Source: Klebsormidium nitens
Taxonomy: Eukaryota > Streptophyta > Klebsormidiophyceae > Klebsormidiales > Klebsormidiaceae
Assembly (NCBI GenBank): GCA_000708835.1
Contig: DF237291.1
Span: 1-64,000, forward strand
Length of the DNA: 64,000 nucleotides
Reading direction: 5' to 3'
A model generated the notes under the pieces. It was not told the origin of the DNA. It did no database searches and was given only the letters and a program-made list of their open reading frames with translations. Below, piece after piece: positions 36,675 to 49,100 of this stretch; the first letter of the stretch is position 1; each line of letters starts with the position of its first letter. The position numbers were made by a program, and so were the translations under genes.

Positions 36675-39600
36675 ATGAGCGCTCCTGGGGACAAGGCGGA
36701 TGCAGCAGAAACCAGAACTACGAGACAGCATTGTCTTGAGATCCTGACAAGCGGCTACCCGCAGGCATTCAAAGGTAGGCAGGACAACAAAAATCTTTTC
36801 GAAGTCCTTTTACCAGTAAGACGATGCGACGTCAATGATGGGACCTATCTATTTTCGAACAGCTCGTTTGCCTTGATCCACCACATGATATGGTAATCAC
36901 AAGTACCTCTGATGGTTGAGACATACTGGTTTCCTTGTGCCATGGGTAGACTTGAGACTGATTGCTATCTTGCAGAGTTCTTTGAGCTGACGCACATCCC
37001 AACCACTGAGGCAAGCGAGGGCAGGGGAACATATGGAGAGGCGCAACTGCTGGTAAGCTGGCATGCAGTTGGCCTTTCCCCCTGGATTTCATGTTCAAGC
37101 AGAAGCTTGAAGCTGGCCGGTCGGAAAACTTCCACCACTCTTAGCGAACTTATTGTAAAGCACAATCTCCTTGTATCAAGATTGCCAACTTTCAATTCAT
37201 TATTTTGTTGTTCTGTGAACCTGCATCTGTTAGTCTGAGAACAGTCAATGCGCGTGCAGCCCAGCATCAGCCTGGTGCTCCTGCGGGGGTACTTGGTGGC
37301 AGCCGAAGCAGCAGCGCGCAAAGGTCAGCCAGCGAACCCGCATACTGCCGGTTAACGTATCTGTCCCTTCGCAATCAGCCCCTGCCGGTTCCGAACTTAA
37401 GTCAGGCAAGAGAGATTCCACTGCATGTAAAGTTTGTCATGGCACAAAAGCTTCTTCCAAAGCGACTACTACAGGCTCTTCTAGTAGGGCGAAAGCCAGG
37501 CCTTTAATCTTTCATTTGCAATGATGCAGGAGAAATGGGCTCTGTGTATCTAGCTTATCGTGAGCTGGCAGAACACTTCGAGGCGTCAGAACAGGAACCA
37601 CCAGCAATTGAGTACTACCGCAAGTGCCTAGAGATAGCCCGGGATGCGAATCACAGGGGCCTGCAAATGGAGGTAGGCAAACCAGCATTGAAAACCCCAA
37701 GTAGTGGCACTACTTCGCCTACAGCCGTATTCCTTGAGCTCAATCGAATACGATACTCATCCAGCTTATGTGAAGAGGGACTTGAGCAGTGCGTAACCTG
37801 TCCCCATGTTTTCAGAGGCCTCAGTGCATGCAGATGTTGTCAAAAGTCCCTCCGTTTGGACTCTGTTGATGGACCAGCTCTTGTTTAGGTGAGGGGTGGC
37901 TCAAACACCCTTATGAATCACCTCGGGAGGAATGAATCTGGGGTGATTGTATACGTCTCGTTTGAGAGGTTCTTGTCACACAGTCATTCTGAAGGCCTGT
38001 GACTTGGCTCAGTCCGACCTAGTATGATGATCGAAAACGATGCAGATGGTCCAATATCTTCTCATGGACAGGTGCACTTGCGACGTGGGGCGCAACTGTG
38101 GTTGTTCTTTGCCTGCCCACCCTGGGCAGATGAAGAGCCAAGACCTGCCTTACATCATGTTCGCAGGCGTACGAGCGGCTGGGCTGCGCACACGAGCGAC
38201 ACGTGGACCTGCTGCAATCGATTGCCTTTTTCGAGAAGCAAGCCGCGCTGGCGCAGAGCGGGCCCGACATACAGAGGGCCACCACGCACCTGCGCGAGGT
38301 ACACTGGCGGGGCAAAGGGCCGCACATACTGCTGGATCTTATGCCATTAATTTCTTTGACGGGGCCTCGAGTGTCTCCATGTGGTCAATGATGATGTCAA
38401 GGAGCCTTGAAACCAACCTCAGAACGCATAAATACATGGTTGTGATCATCTTGCCTCACTTGCGGTGCAGGTGTACTGGAAACGAGCGGAGCAACTAGAG
38501 CGGGAGAAGGACTACCCAGGGGCGATTGCCGACTACCAAGAAGTGAGCCGGGAATTCGTTATTTTTTATCTACTCGGGGGTGTGAGCTGGCTGCCAACTT
38601 TTTCACTGATTCGCCAATATTTCCTTTGAGATTGTCTTCGGCTGGCCCCCGCTAAGTTACTCCGAGGCGCCGGAAGAAAGTCCCACAAGATTCCATGAAA
38701 ATGTTGCTCATTCTAGGTGCGCCGCGCAGGTGGTGGCGGCTGCGCAGACGCTGGGCGACGTGCGGTGGGAGGGGCAGGCGTGCTACCGGCTGGGTCTGGT
38801 GTTCACGCGCACCGGCGACCCCACCACCGCGCTGCCGCACCTGCACAAGTACCGGGACATCTGCCAGCATGATGGCGACCGGGTGAGCCGCAGCGGAACT
38901 GCGTGAAGTGGTGCTTGAAGAGGTCTTTACAGGGGCGACTTGATTGGTATTTTTGCATGCGCTCTGGGATAGCAAGGCGGAGCGTCAGAACAGACGAGCC
39001 CGCTCCTCTATGCTCCGCGAAGAAACGTCCGGTTCGGTCCGGCCAGACGAGGTCTACCAGATGTGAAAAGCAACAATGCTGCTGTGCTTGTAAGGCGAAA
39101 CCTTGTACGATGCTCGCTGCTTCCCGGTCTGATGGGCGGCCGGCTTGGTTGCAGGTGGGCGAGGGCCAGGCGTGCTGCGCGCTCGCCGAGGCGTACCAGG
39201 CGGTGGGCGACACCGGGGAGGCGCTCGCGCACCTGGAGGCCTTCCTCGCGGTCGCCAACACCGCGGAGCCCGCGCTCCAGGTCAGCTCTCACGATGCTGC
39301 CAGTCACAACGTAGATCCGCCTGAGCGTTCTGTTGCGATCTGGAGAGCGTTTGCTTTTGAAACCTCTGGGAAGCATGCCTCCCTAATTCTCCAATCCTGC
39401 TGGTAAGGCCTGCTCCTTTTCTCCGGCGCCTCTTCAATGTTGTTCCGTGGTGTTGGCACCCGAAAAACAGTCCCAAGCGGTGGAGGTCGCTGCCGGGTTT
39501 TCTTGCTAGCGTGCTGAGCCACGTTGTTTGCAGGCGCGCGCGTGCTGCAGCCTGGGCGTCATCTACGGGCAGCAGGGCGACCTGGAGCGCGCCCTGGCCT

Positions 39601-39806
39601 ACTTCGAACAGTTCTTCGCTCTGGCCACCACCACGGCCGACCGCGCCATGATTGATGCGGCCCGCACGCACCTGGGGCGCGCGCGAGCGCGCATGAACAT
39701 GGGCACCTTTATGAGTACCGTCGAGAGCGCAGACGGTAACGCACAGAGCCTCTTGGGGTGGAAGCTCGACCGGCTGCCGCTGCAAATGGCGGCGCAGTCA
39801 GGCTGA
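36675..39806 (+). CDS. TTC29: TTC29-like tetratricopeptide repeat protein (cilium-associated)
   Basis: Nine exons, 36675-36774, 36976-37052, 37260-37323, 37530-37672, 38167-38298, 38471-38542, 38730-38882, 39155-39280 and 39534-39806, give 379 residues. The N-terminus (RQHCLEILTSGYPQAFKEFFEL) corresponds to the start of animal TTC29. Then come helical TPR-type repeats, clearest in EYYRKCLEIARDAN, RWEGQACYRLGLVFTRTGDPTTALPHLHKY, GQACCALAEAYQAVGDTGEALAHLEAF and ARACCSLGVIYGQQGDLERALAYFEQF. The C-terminal MNMGTFMSTVESADGNAQSLLGWKLDRLP matches the TTC29 end, which helps to separate it from generic TPR proteins. Animal TTC29 is an axoneme protein needed for sperm motility. Its presence implies that this organism builds motile cilia at some stage. 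The protein is shorter than the human one (about 475), mainly at the N-terminus. Confidence 0.87.
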
Positions 39807-42121
39807 TCAACCGGGGGGGAAGTCCTTCTTGGAGCCGCACTAGTGCTACTTTGTTCTGATTATCCACTTCACTGCAGCGTTGGCGTTCTGCAGGAAAACT
39901 CTGAGAATCGTCTTTTTCGGAGACGAACTCGTGATGCAGCTCGTGAAAGCATCTGCCATTCACTCGCAGTGAATGTTGTCGTCGCTCGACGACATCAGAC
40001 TCAGACACAAATTAAAGAGCTTAAAAAGCATGGCATGGTTGGGACGACCAAACACAGATTGGCAAACATGATGAATGCGTCATTGGTTGCTCTCAAGTAC
40101 GTGAGTCCTTCTGAGTAGAGGATTCGCACGAGGCTGTGGCTTGCGAAATGGTGTGCGTAAAACGAAGAAAGTGAGCTTAGGGCTCAAATGCCAAGATTTA
40201 GAAGTGCTCTTTGCGCTCGACGTCAATCATAAGACGTTGACATTGATACTGTGTTCTGGAGTCCAGCGTGCCGAAAGCTGATCCAGGCAACGTTGAGACC
40301 TTTTCGACTCATGTATCGCTTGCTTATGCTTCCTTAACATGAACGAAAGGAGTTCTACGTGTCAGCTTGAAAGCGTTTTTCCAAGTTTGCTCGAACATTG
40401 AACATGCGCCAAGTGCGGCAAGGGTTCATTGGATAAGCTGATTCTGATTCAATCACGTCGAAGCAATTATTGTTATAATGCTCACATGCAATCTTTTTAC
40501 CCTTCAAACGCTCGTACGTCCAGCTTTGTGACCCATGGGCCAGCTATCGAGCTCCAGGCTTCAGTCGGACCGTATGCCAGTACTGGCCATGGTGCATAGT
40601 TATCCTTATGTATGACGTGTTCGAGCTTCAAAGCCTGCCTCACTGGCTAACTTACTTTTTTGTTGGCAAGGCGTGATTTAGTGAGATAGTACTGTTAAAA
40701 GCTACCGTCTCAGTGTAGTTACACTAGGCCGGTTGCCAGCTGGCAACCCCAGCTGATGTCATGACGTGGTTATGACGTTGGAGCAACTACAGTTCGGGAG
40801 CCGTCAAGCAGGGGGACCAAACACCCCAGGTACTATAAGAAAGTTAGCAACATGAACCATGTGCCAGCAGCTGAACGGCTAATTGCCCGGAACTGAAAAT
40901 TGTTGGGATTGAACCTCCACAGGGTCACCTTTCAAAACCCAGAGTTTGGGGTCCGGGCAACGCGCCGTTTAGGAGGAATCGGGGGCAGGTTTAGATAGGT
41001 TAACCAGCCAAGAAACTATTAACCTACCTCTAACACTCGTCTCAACCCTTTCCTCAGACCAAAGGGACATCCAATTTATGCAATCTCGACCGTCCAGATT
41101 GGGGAAAAAATCATCTGACGGTGCGGATCATGGTTCGCCCAGTGTCAGTGGTGTTTGGTCCCCCTGCCTCCAAGCCTCCTCTTCGCGTGCGTAGGGATTA
41201 CTGATTTCCCGATCACATATTTTTGATAACCGACGAGTATCTTCGAAGAGCTCGTCGGACTTCCATCGACGGTTTCAGAAGCATTGGCAAAAACAAGTAC
41301 AGTCGATCGACGGCTCAGATTGAGCTTCAACACAAAGTCTGCCAACGCAAATTCTAATGGTCTGAACTGCACTACGGCATCCCTCTGATCAATTGCAACC
41401 TTGTACCTATAATTATATGTAAACTCCACAACTATGTACTGCGTTCCAATTTTGGCTTTGTGTGCAGAACTGCAACCGCATGCACCATGCGAAGAATAGC
41501 TGGAGAATGCCAAGAGCCTGCACGTCACTATCTAAAAAGCAGGCGGACCATGCTGTAGCCGAGAGGCTTTTCGGATGATTTCATGGCTATGTGCCTCGTC
41601 AACATATTAGCATTTCTCCAAATTGAGGAATCCTTGGGAGACTGGAATTGTCGGCATTGTGCAACATCCGAAAGCTAAGAGCAGTCAACCTGCAATGTCG
41701 CTTCTGTGAGGTTGAAGGTCTGCCTTCAGATACGAGCGAAGCATGTAATGCTGAGGACAGGCGTCAGGGAAGTAGAGGGTCAAGGAAGATGGATCCTTCC
41801 GCGCCGAACAACAGCTCCAGGAATGCAACTTCAAGCAGGTACTGAACCACAGCTTATATTTAAGAGGTAACGTGCTGGGCCATAGCATTGGTGTTTTGCA
41901 TGGAAGCGATGCATTAATATGTCATTCTCAGGCTCTTACGAGTGGCGCAATGCTGCTAATGTTTGGGTGCTTGCAGATTGCAATGCGTGCGCGAAGACCA
42001 GGTTCGACTGCCCAGTCTATCTTCATCCCAGGCAATGTTTGAACAACAGCTGTCTGAACGCTTGTCATTCTTTTGATGATGCAGCGCTTCTTCTTCTTAT
42101 TCTTCACCCCTGCGGCCCACC
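39807..42121. other. Intergenic region between two plus-strand genes
   Basis: About 2.3 kb containing the TTC29-like 3' UTR and the upstream region of the next gene. A perfect 18-bp palindrome sits at 40731-40748. A possible non-coding or extra 5' exon ends at a donor near 41838, but I could not tie it to the gene at 42122. A minus-strand open frame at 41145-41528 is unrecognised and is not called. Confidence 0.45.
40731..40748. repeat. Perfect 18-bp palindrome
   Basis: GGTTGCCAG is followed at once by its reverse complement CTGGCAACC. It is intergenic, with no associated feature. Confidence 0.65.
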
Positions 42122-44630
42122 ATGGGTGAATCGAACAAGGGCAACAGCTGCATGGATGAGGCCACCCCACAGATGCAAGGCTGTCCCACTTTCCGGCCTC
42201 TGCCAAGCTCCCTTGTCCGAGACATAGCAGAGTGGCGTCCAGAGGGGCTGAAGCAAGTGAAGGCACCCCTTGTTGAAACAGGGGATGTTGAGGATGATCG
42301 ATCCTCGGGGGTCCTTTCCTGGGCACACTCTGCCAGGGTACGGCTGTCAGACTCGTCGCAGACCGTGGCTGCAGGCGTTGCCAGCACCTCAGGACGCCCC
42401 TTTGAGCAGACCAGCTTCGCCTCCGCATCCCTGACACCTGTCCCAGACGAACCCAGTGCCTCTGAATCACAATACAGTGCCAGCTGGGCGGACATTGACA
42501 GCTGGCGCCCCTCGGGTCTCTCCCCACTGAAGGCCCTTCGCCCCGCAGTTCCCCCCCCAGCTGTTGAGATCCTTTGCAGGCAGCCTGTGTCTGCCCCCCG
42601 CGAGTTGCCCCTGGACCTGGTAGAGGCCATTGCCTCCTTCCGGCCTTTTGGCCTGGCCCCCATCCGTGTGCAGGCACGTGATGATGACAGTGAAGCGGAC
42701 TCCAGCAGCAGTGCCGGCGGGACCCCTCAGGCGCCCCATGCCAATGACAGAGCCCCCACCACAGCATTTGAGGTTGAGAGGCAAGCTGCAGACTGGCGGC
42801 CAGCTGGCTTGAAGCCCATTCGCATCAGGCGGGCAGCCATAGATGAAAGCCAGAACACCCCCACTGCACCCAAAGCTGCGGGCGCCAGCCTCCGCTGCGT
42901 CTTTGGGTCTCCAGAAATGGACAGCCCGCGTGCCCCCCCCACACCGAACGAAGCAGACAACAGCCTATCGCCCACGGTCATCCCGGACCTGACTGCCTGG
43001 CGGCCGGGCCTCTCCCCCCTGCGCATGTCCAGCCCGCCCCAGCCAGGCAGCGGCGAGCCCTCCCCCCGCTCGCAGGCCAGCCCGCTGCCGTCCCCGCACT
43101 CAGGCTCTCCTCGCCCGCGCTCGCGCGACACCGTTCGCCTGGAGCGCGACCTGGGGCCCCTCCCCGCACTGCTGGCGGAGGGCAAGCCCAGCGGCGCGGC
43201 GAGCGGGCGCAGCAGCCCAGGCACGCCGCGGTTCAAGAGCCAGGCGCAGCGCAAGGGCCTCACCATCCAGAGCCGGCTGCGCCGCGACGACGCAGACAGC
43301 AACGCGGACAGCGAGAACACGCCCCCGGGCAGCATCACTCCCAGCGTCACACCGGGGGCGTCCACGCCAAAGGCTTCCACCCCGAAGTCGCCCGGGCCGT
43401 CCCCACTGGTACCCTCCAACAGGCAAAGGGCAGCGCAGGCAGGGCGGTGGGGGGAGAAGGAGGCCAAGAAGAGCGGGGCAGAGAGCACGGCAAAGGACGA
43501 GCTTGCTAGCGCTGTGCAGGTGAGCCTCGGCTCTAGCTCTTAAAACGGCCGCACGACGACCCCTCTTTGTCATATGCCGCATGCTCTGACCAGTCTCAGA
43601 ACAGTCGTTTTGGAAAGGTTTCAGCTGCCAAATACCAGACCATCGCATCTCAGGACCAGCTGACCATATCTTTCCAAATCAAGAGTCTCGACAGTGCGGA
43701 ACAATTCCAAGCTTAAATCATCATCAATCAGCTTCGAAAGGACACTCCCTGAAAGAAAACCAGCCGAGCTTCTCACATCGGCTTCGCTTTGCGTCTTCAG
43801 CTGCTGGTTGCCCTTCCCTCGTTGGCGATGCTGGACCGTTCAAGCCTTCAGGACGTGGCGGGAGCGGCGAAGCTGCAGCGGTATGGACCGTCCGAGACCG
43901 TGGTCCACCAAGTAAGCCGTTCCTGAACCTACTAGGTAGCTTCCCAGCCTCCATCTGTGCTCGCATGTATTTAGCAAAACACAGCGTGCAGCTTTGCTGG
44001 TTGTGGAAATTCATCCAGAGTGCGACTATTCAACAAGCTGTTCCGAAGGACGTAGGACCGAGCTTATGCGCGCTGCGTCCTTTCCCTGAGACGGGCGACG
44101 TCACTTGTGCAGGGCGCTCCGGTGGACACTCTGCTCCTGGTGGTGCGCGGTACGCTGGCGGCCTGGCAGGACGGTACGGCCACGCCGCTCTTCCACCTCT
44201 CCGAGGGCGCCGCCTGCCCGCATCGCATCTCAGCGGGTGAGGCACAAGGCACACGCAACCGCTGTCTTAGTCGAAGAAACCCTCATGCTCGCGGACTGAT
44301 GATCCGTTGGGATCGCTCGACACAAGCAACACTATCCTCTGGTACAGAGATGATCTCTGCAAGCGTAGACATTTTTCCAACTGAACATTGGGACCGATTC
44401 AAAGCGCTGTGTTCCTGTGTTCTGTCCCTTACGAGTGATCCGACACTCGGTGGCCCTCTGAGTTTGCTTCGGTGTGTGCAGCATCCCTCCCCGGGTGGGC
44501 TGCCAGCATGGTGGCCGGCGAGCAGGGCGCCAGCTGCCTGCTGGTACCGCTGCACGCCATCCACAAGAGGGCCACGCCGCCCAGCGCGGGGCCGCCCGAC
44601 CAGGGCCTGGCATCGGAGAGCGTGTACTGA
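42122..44630 (+). CDS. WRPxGLxP-repeat protein with degenerate cyclic-nucleotide-binding fold
   Basis: Four exons, 42122-43519, 43801-43911, 44113-44236 and 44482-44630, give 593 residues. The ATG lies in a strong context (CCACCATGGG). Five copies of a short motif, (D/A)-(I/L)-x-x-(W/F)-R-P-x-G-L-x-P-(I/L)-(K/R), occur at residues 34-48, 124-138, 169-182, 221-235 and 289-302; the last lacks the residue before Gly. They are separated by Ser/Pro-rich, presumably disordered spacers. Residues 303-466 are Pro/Ser/Thr-rich with basic patches. The last three exons form a compact domain resembling the cyclic-nucleotide-binding beta-barrel: LLVALPSLAMLDRSSLQDVAGAAKLQRYGPSETVVHQ, then GAPVDTLLLVVRGTLAAWQDG. 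The phosphate-binding cassette is not conserved, so nucleotide binding is doubtful. I know of no described family with this repeat. A scaffold role is only a guess. Confidence 0.8.
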
Positions 44631-46132
44631 AGGAACAAGCGGCTCTCAGCTGTGGATATTAACCTTCAAGTTGATGCCAAAATCTATGTTGTTGCTGACT
44701 CGTGTTTTGGAAAATTCACAATCCGGGTCCTTCATCGAAGACGTGTGTTGGATGCAAAGAGTTTCGTCCGACCTGGTTCTAAGAAAGACAGCTTTTAAGT
44801 TGCAATTATCCGCGGTGGTGAATGAGCGTTGGGAGGACGAGTAGCTGCAGAGATTGAAGACGGGTAGACAATTTCTGACGTCGAACAAAGGCCTTGGTCG
44901 ACTGGTGCACGCGGCTGTATAATAGACTATTAGATTGAAGTTAACGTATATGTGAGACTCCGTTTAAATACACTAGCAGGTCCAATGCAAGAGCGTCTTT
45001 GACGGGCGGTGCGCATGGTCACTAATGAGGATCGATCTTCGAAAGGCAAAGATGCATGATAAGAATACCAAGCAGTTAAGAAGTCAAGTTGTCCTGATTC
45101 TCAGTGAGTCAACGGGCAATAGGTTCGTAACTTGCTTCAAGGCGTGCCCCATGGGCCCCGGCCATAATGCAGCCTGGCCCTAGATCCGCTTAAATTTATA
45201 ACCCGAGCATGCTCTAAATCGAGGGCACATGCATGTGCAATGGATTGATGTGCACATTGCAATGCCAGACCGAATCACGTACGGCCGCTCACGTGGAGTA
45301 TATATGTGAACTTGGCAACTTCAATTGACTGGCGGCCGCCCAGAATTTACAATCTTCCGGGGCATGCATGGTTTTAAGGGGACGTACCGGACTCGAACCT
45401 GATTCCTTGTGCGATATCGAATATAGTAAGTTGCAGCTGGAAGGGTTCCCATCAGGTCGATCCGACACGTACAGTCGCGCCGCCATTTTCAAGTCAGGTG
45501 CTAACACTCATAGAGTGGTGGCAGCTGGCATGATCCACCGCGTGATCGTAGATCGGACTGCAAACAATCTCCAATGCATGGCGGTCACCATATAATGAGG
45601 ATCCAGCGACAACGTACCTCTTCGTCCGCATATGTTGGATTACTTAAAAATAGCTGTAATCACTTCGCCAGAACTGATACAGTCAACAACTGGCGGAATG
45701 TTTTGTACATCGTTTTTGATGCCGACAGGCCGGCAGAAAGCTCGCTAGCTGGAAGCCGATTTTCGGCGCCCATGGCTTATTGGGCTGATCTAGGCTAAGC
45801 AGGGTTTACGTTTGACGCTTCGGACGCGCCCCACCGTCACTTCGGACTCATTGTACATAGAGTGGTCCTAGATCGACTGCGAGTCCAGGTCCCAGCTTCA
45901 GTGCTTCAGTACGTTTGAACTACGGTAAGAATTGCCTGTAGGATTTGACGACAAAAACCTGATACCTTACATTTGTAAAGGAGGCTCCTACAGCGCTGCA
46001 CATCTCCTGTACATGCCTTAAATTTGGGCAGTGGAAAAGCGGCGAGCAACTAGGCGAGCAAGCAGAAACCGTTCCCCCGCGAGGACTGGCAAAAGCCCTT
46101 TCCGAAGTACGCTTCTCTTCGGTGGGGCTGGC
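44631..46132. other. Convergent intergenic region
   Basis: This lies between the repeat protein gene (+) and the copper ATPase gene (-). No exon is supported. A string at about 45390-45410 resembles a tRNA T-arm on the minus strand but has no matching acceptor stem (see rejected items). Confidence 0.5.
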
Positions 46133-49100
46133 TCAGCGGATGGCCAGCTGCGTGAGGTGCGTCCATGTGGGCCGGCGGTAGCGGCGCAGCAGCAGGCTGG
46201 AGCAGACGACCGAGACGGACGAGAAGGCCATGGCGGCGCCGGCCACCCACGGCGGCAGCCGCACGCGCGCGGCCGGGTACAGCGCGCCTGCCGCGATGGG
46301 GATGCCCAGCAGGTTGTACCCGACGGCCCAGCCGTAGTTGAGCAGGATGCGCCGGAAGGTGGCGCGCGCCAGGTGGATGGCGGTGACGACGTCCTCCAGG
46401 TTGCTGCGGATGAGCACGCAGTCCGCGGCCTCGATGGCGATGTCCGTGCCCGCCCCGATGGCCAGGCCCACGTCCGCGGCCGCCAGCGCGGGGCTGTCGT
46501 TCACGCCGTCCCCGACCATGGCCACGCACGTGCCGCGCGCCTGCAGCTCGCGCACCAGGGCGGCCTTGCCCGCGGGGAGCACCTCCGCGTACACCTCGCC
46601 GATGCCCACCTGGCACGCGGGAGGAAGCGCAGAGTGAGCAAACACAGGTGCGAACATTGGCTCCTCGGAGTGGTTTTGAGGAACGGGGACGCGAATTCGA
46701 GGACCTAGCCGCCCTTGTAACAGCTTTCAAATCAGATCGTGTCTCCTCCTCTTGGCGACTCAATGAAACAGTGAAAAGGTAGGTGGCCGTACGAATTGAA
46801 CAAAGACGCCTTCTTAGATCTACCAAAATCAGTCCTGATTCCAACGTCAAGCGCTAGTCGCGCACCTCGTGTGCGATGCCCCGAGCGGTGCTCCAGTTGT
46901 CGCCCGTCATCATGACGCTGCGGATGCCCATGCTGCGCAGCGCCGCCACCACTGCGGCCGCCTCCGGCTTCACCGGGTCCGACACGGCCAGCCCCGCCGC
47001 GAGCTGCCCGTCCACCGCCACCAGCAGCCCCGTGCGCGCCGCGAGCTCGCCCGCCGCCAAAAACTCCTCCGCGCCCAGGCCGATCCGCACGCCACGCGCG
47101 TCCATGAGCCGGCGGTTGCCCACCAGCACCTCGCGCCCCTTGACGCGCCCGCGCACGCCCTGCCCCACGATCGCCTCGAACTCGTCCGCGCGCTGCATCC
47201 AGCTCGTGTCCGTCACGCCCGACGACGACAAAGCGGGCGGCAGCGCCGGGCCGCTCGCCGTGTAGCGCGCGTGCGAGAGAATGGCTGTTGCGAGGGGGTG
47301 CTCGCTGTGCGCTTCCACCGCGGCCGCCAGCGGCAGCACGTCCGACAGGCGGTGCAGGCCGAACTCGCGGGAGGCGGTCACGGTGGGACGGCCCACGGTC
47401 AAAGTGCCCGTCTTGTCGAACACCACGCAGCGCACCTGCAAAAAGGGAAAGGACGGCGTTATAGATGTTTCGAGGGCCGGGGGAGGACGGCAGAGATTGA
47501 CAAGCGCCGTATTAAGGAGGGCAAACTGAGGAAGTCCGCGGAGCTGTGCCCAAAGCCACAAGCAAGTCGATCACGGAACCTCCTGACACCTCCATCTTTG
47601 AGCCTTGGCTCGCAGAAGCAGGAAAACATCTCGATGTCGCAGCATGGCGCCAGACAACATGCAAGGCATTACTATATGAACTTTCTTGAGTGCATGTGTC
47701 CTCAAAAGTAGCCAGGTGCCCCGTTTTCGTACGCAAGTGTCGGGCCAGCTGGGGCTTACGTTGTGCGCCTTCTCGAGCGCCTCCCCGCCCTTGATCAGTA
47801 TGCCATTGGTTGCGCCGATCCCCGTGGCGACCATGACGGCGGTGGGCGTGGCCAGCCCCAGCGCGCACGGGCACGCGATGACCAGCACCGAGATGCCGAA
47901 GAGGAACGCGAGCAGAAAGTGGTCCGTGGAGGCCGGCAGCCACGCCGCGGGGTAGCCGCCCGTCACGCCCGCCACGTACCAGCCCAGCCACGTCAGCACG
48001 GCCGCCAGCACGACGAGGGGCACGAAGATGGCGGACACGCGGTCCGCAAACTTCTGGATGGGCGCCTTGCTCAGCTGCGCAGCGGTGACCAGGCGCACAA
48101 TCTGGGGAGGGGGGGGAGACGGCAGTGTCTTTCACTTGTGCCGACCGCTTCACATCAACACAGGCTTGGCTGCTTAGGCAATCACGTATGTCAGCTTTTT
48201 CCTGGACGAGGAAAAGTGTTTTGACGCGACAATTTCTTGTGTTCATCCTGCTATTATGCACGTGCCAGCAAGCTCGATGCACAGGTGACCTAGGCGTCCG
48301 TGTGTGTCAGCCCGGCCGCTTCCCCGCCCTCCCTTGCTGCCGTGGCCTAGTGCCTCACCTGCGCCAGCGCCGTGTCCCCCCCCACATGCACCGCGCGCAC
48401 GTGCAGCGCGCCATGCGTGTTGAGGGTACCCGTGATGACGTTGTCGCCCACGTGCTTGGACACCGGCCGCGCCTCGCCCGTAACCATGCTTTCGTTCACG
48501 TGACTACTCCCCCACTTGACCACGCCGTCAGCAGGAATCTGCAGAATAGAAACTTTAGCTCGAAGGTTGGGCTTGGCACTTGGGGTACTTTATATGTTCG
48601 ATGAGAAGCGGGCTCAACAGCGCCTCATCAAGAGGTGTCCATCGTGTGAGCTTTTGCGTTTCTAGCGGGGCAGCATATCAGTATAATCAGGCATAGCGAC
48701 AGGACCACTTTGGAAGCCGAAATGATTGATCTTACCTCCCTTATGACACGTCGTGAAAGTGCCCTGCGAAGAATTGCCTCAAATTGAACGGCAAGAAGGT
48801 TCCCTCAAGATAATCACTCAGTCATGAACCCGATGTCCGCACGTTATGTTTCTGACTACTTGCTAAAGGAGAAAACAAAAGTCGAACCACCCGTCCAGCC
48901 TGGTTCATCGTGTGGGATTTGGATCTCAACCTCTCGTGCGCACCCGTGCGTGCTCACCTTGGCCCCTGGCGGCACCTTGAGCGTGTCCCCCCGTTGGATG
49001 AGGAAGGCCTCGATCTCCTGCTCGCTCACCCCGCGGCCGTTCGCGTCCAGCGTCAGCAGCGTGGCCGTCGACGGGGCCAGCCGCAGCAGCGCGCTGATGG

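Noticed and set aside
41145-41528. Minus-strand open frame of 127 residues with plausible composition
   Set aside because: It has some beta-strand-like stretches but no family match that I recognise, no clear start context and no splice-supported extension.
41648-41838. Possible upstream coding exon for the WRPxGLxP protein
   Set aside because: It ends at a fair donor, but I found no in-phase acceptor to join it, and the ATG at 42122 has a strong initiation context.
45380-45480. tRNA-like T-arm on the minus strand (GGTTCGAGTCC)
   Set aside because: The T-stem is mismatched and no complementary acceptor stem or D/anticodon arms can be found at the right distance.
46031-46708. Long plus-strand open frame opposite the copper ATPase
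   Set aside because: It is the GC-rich shadow of a P-type ATPase exon; composition is Arg/Ala/Gly-biased with no motif.
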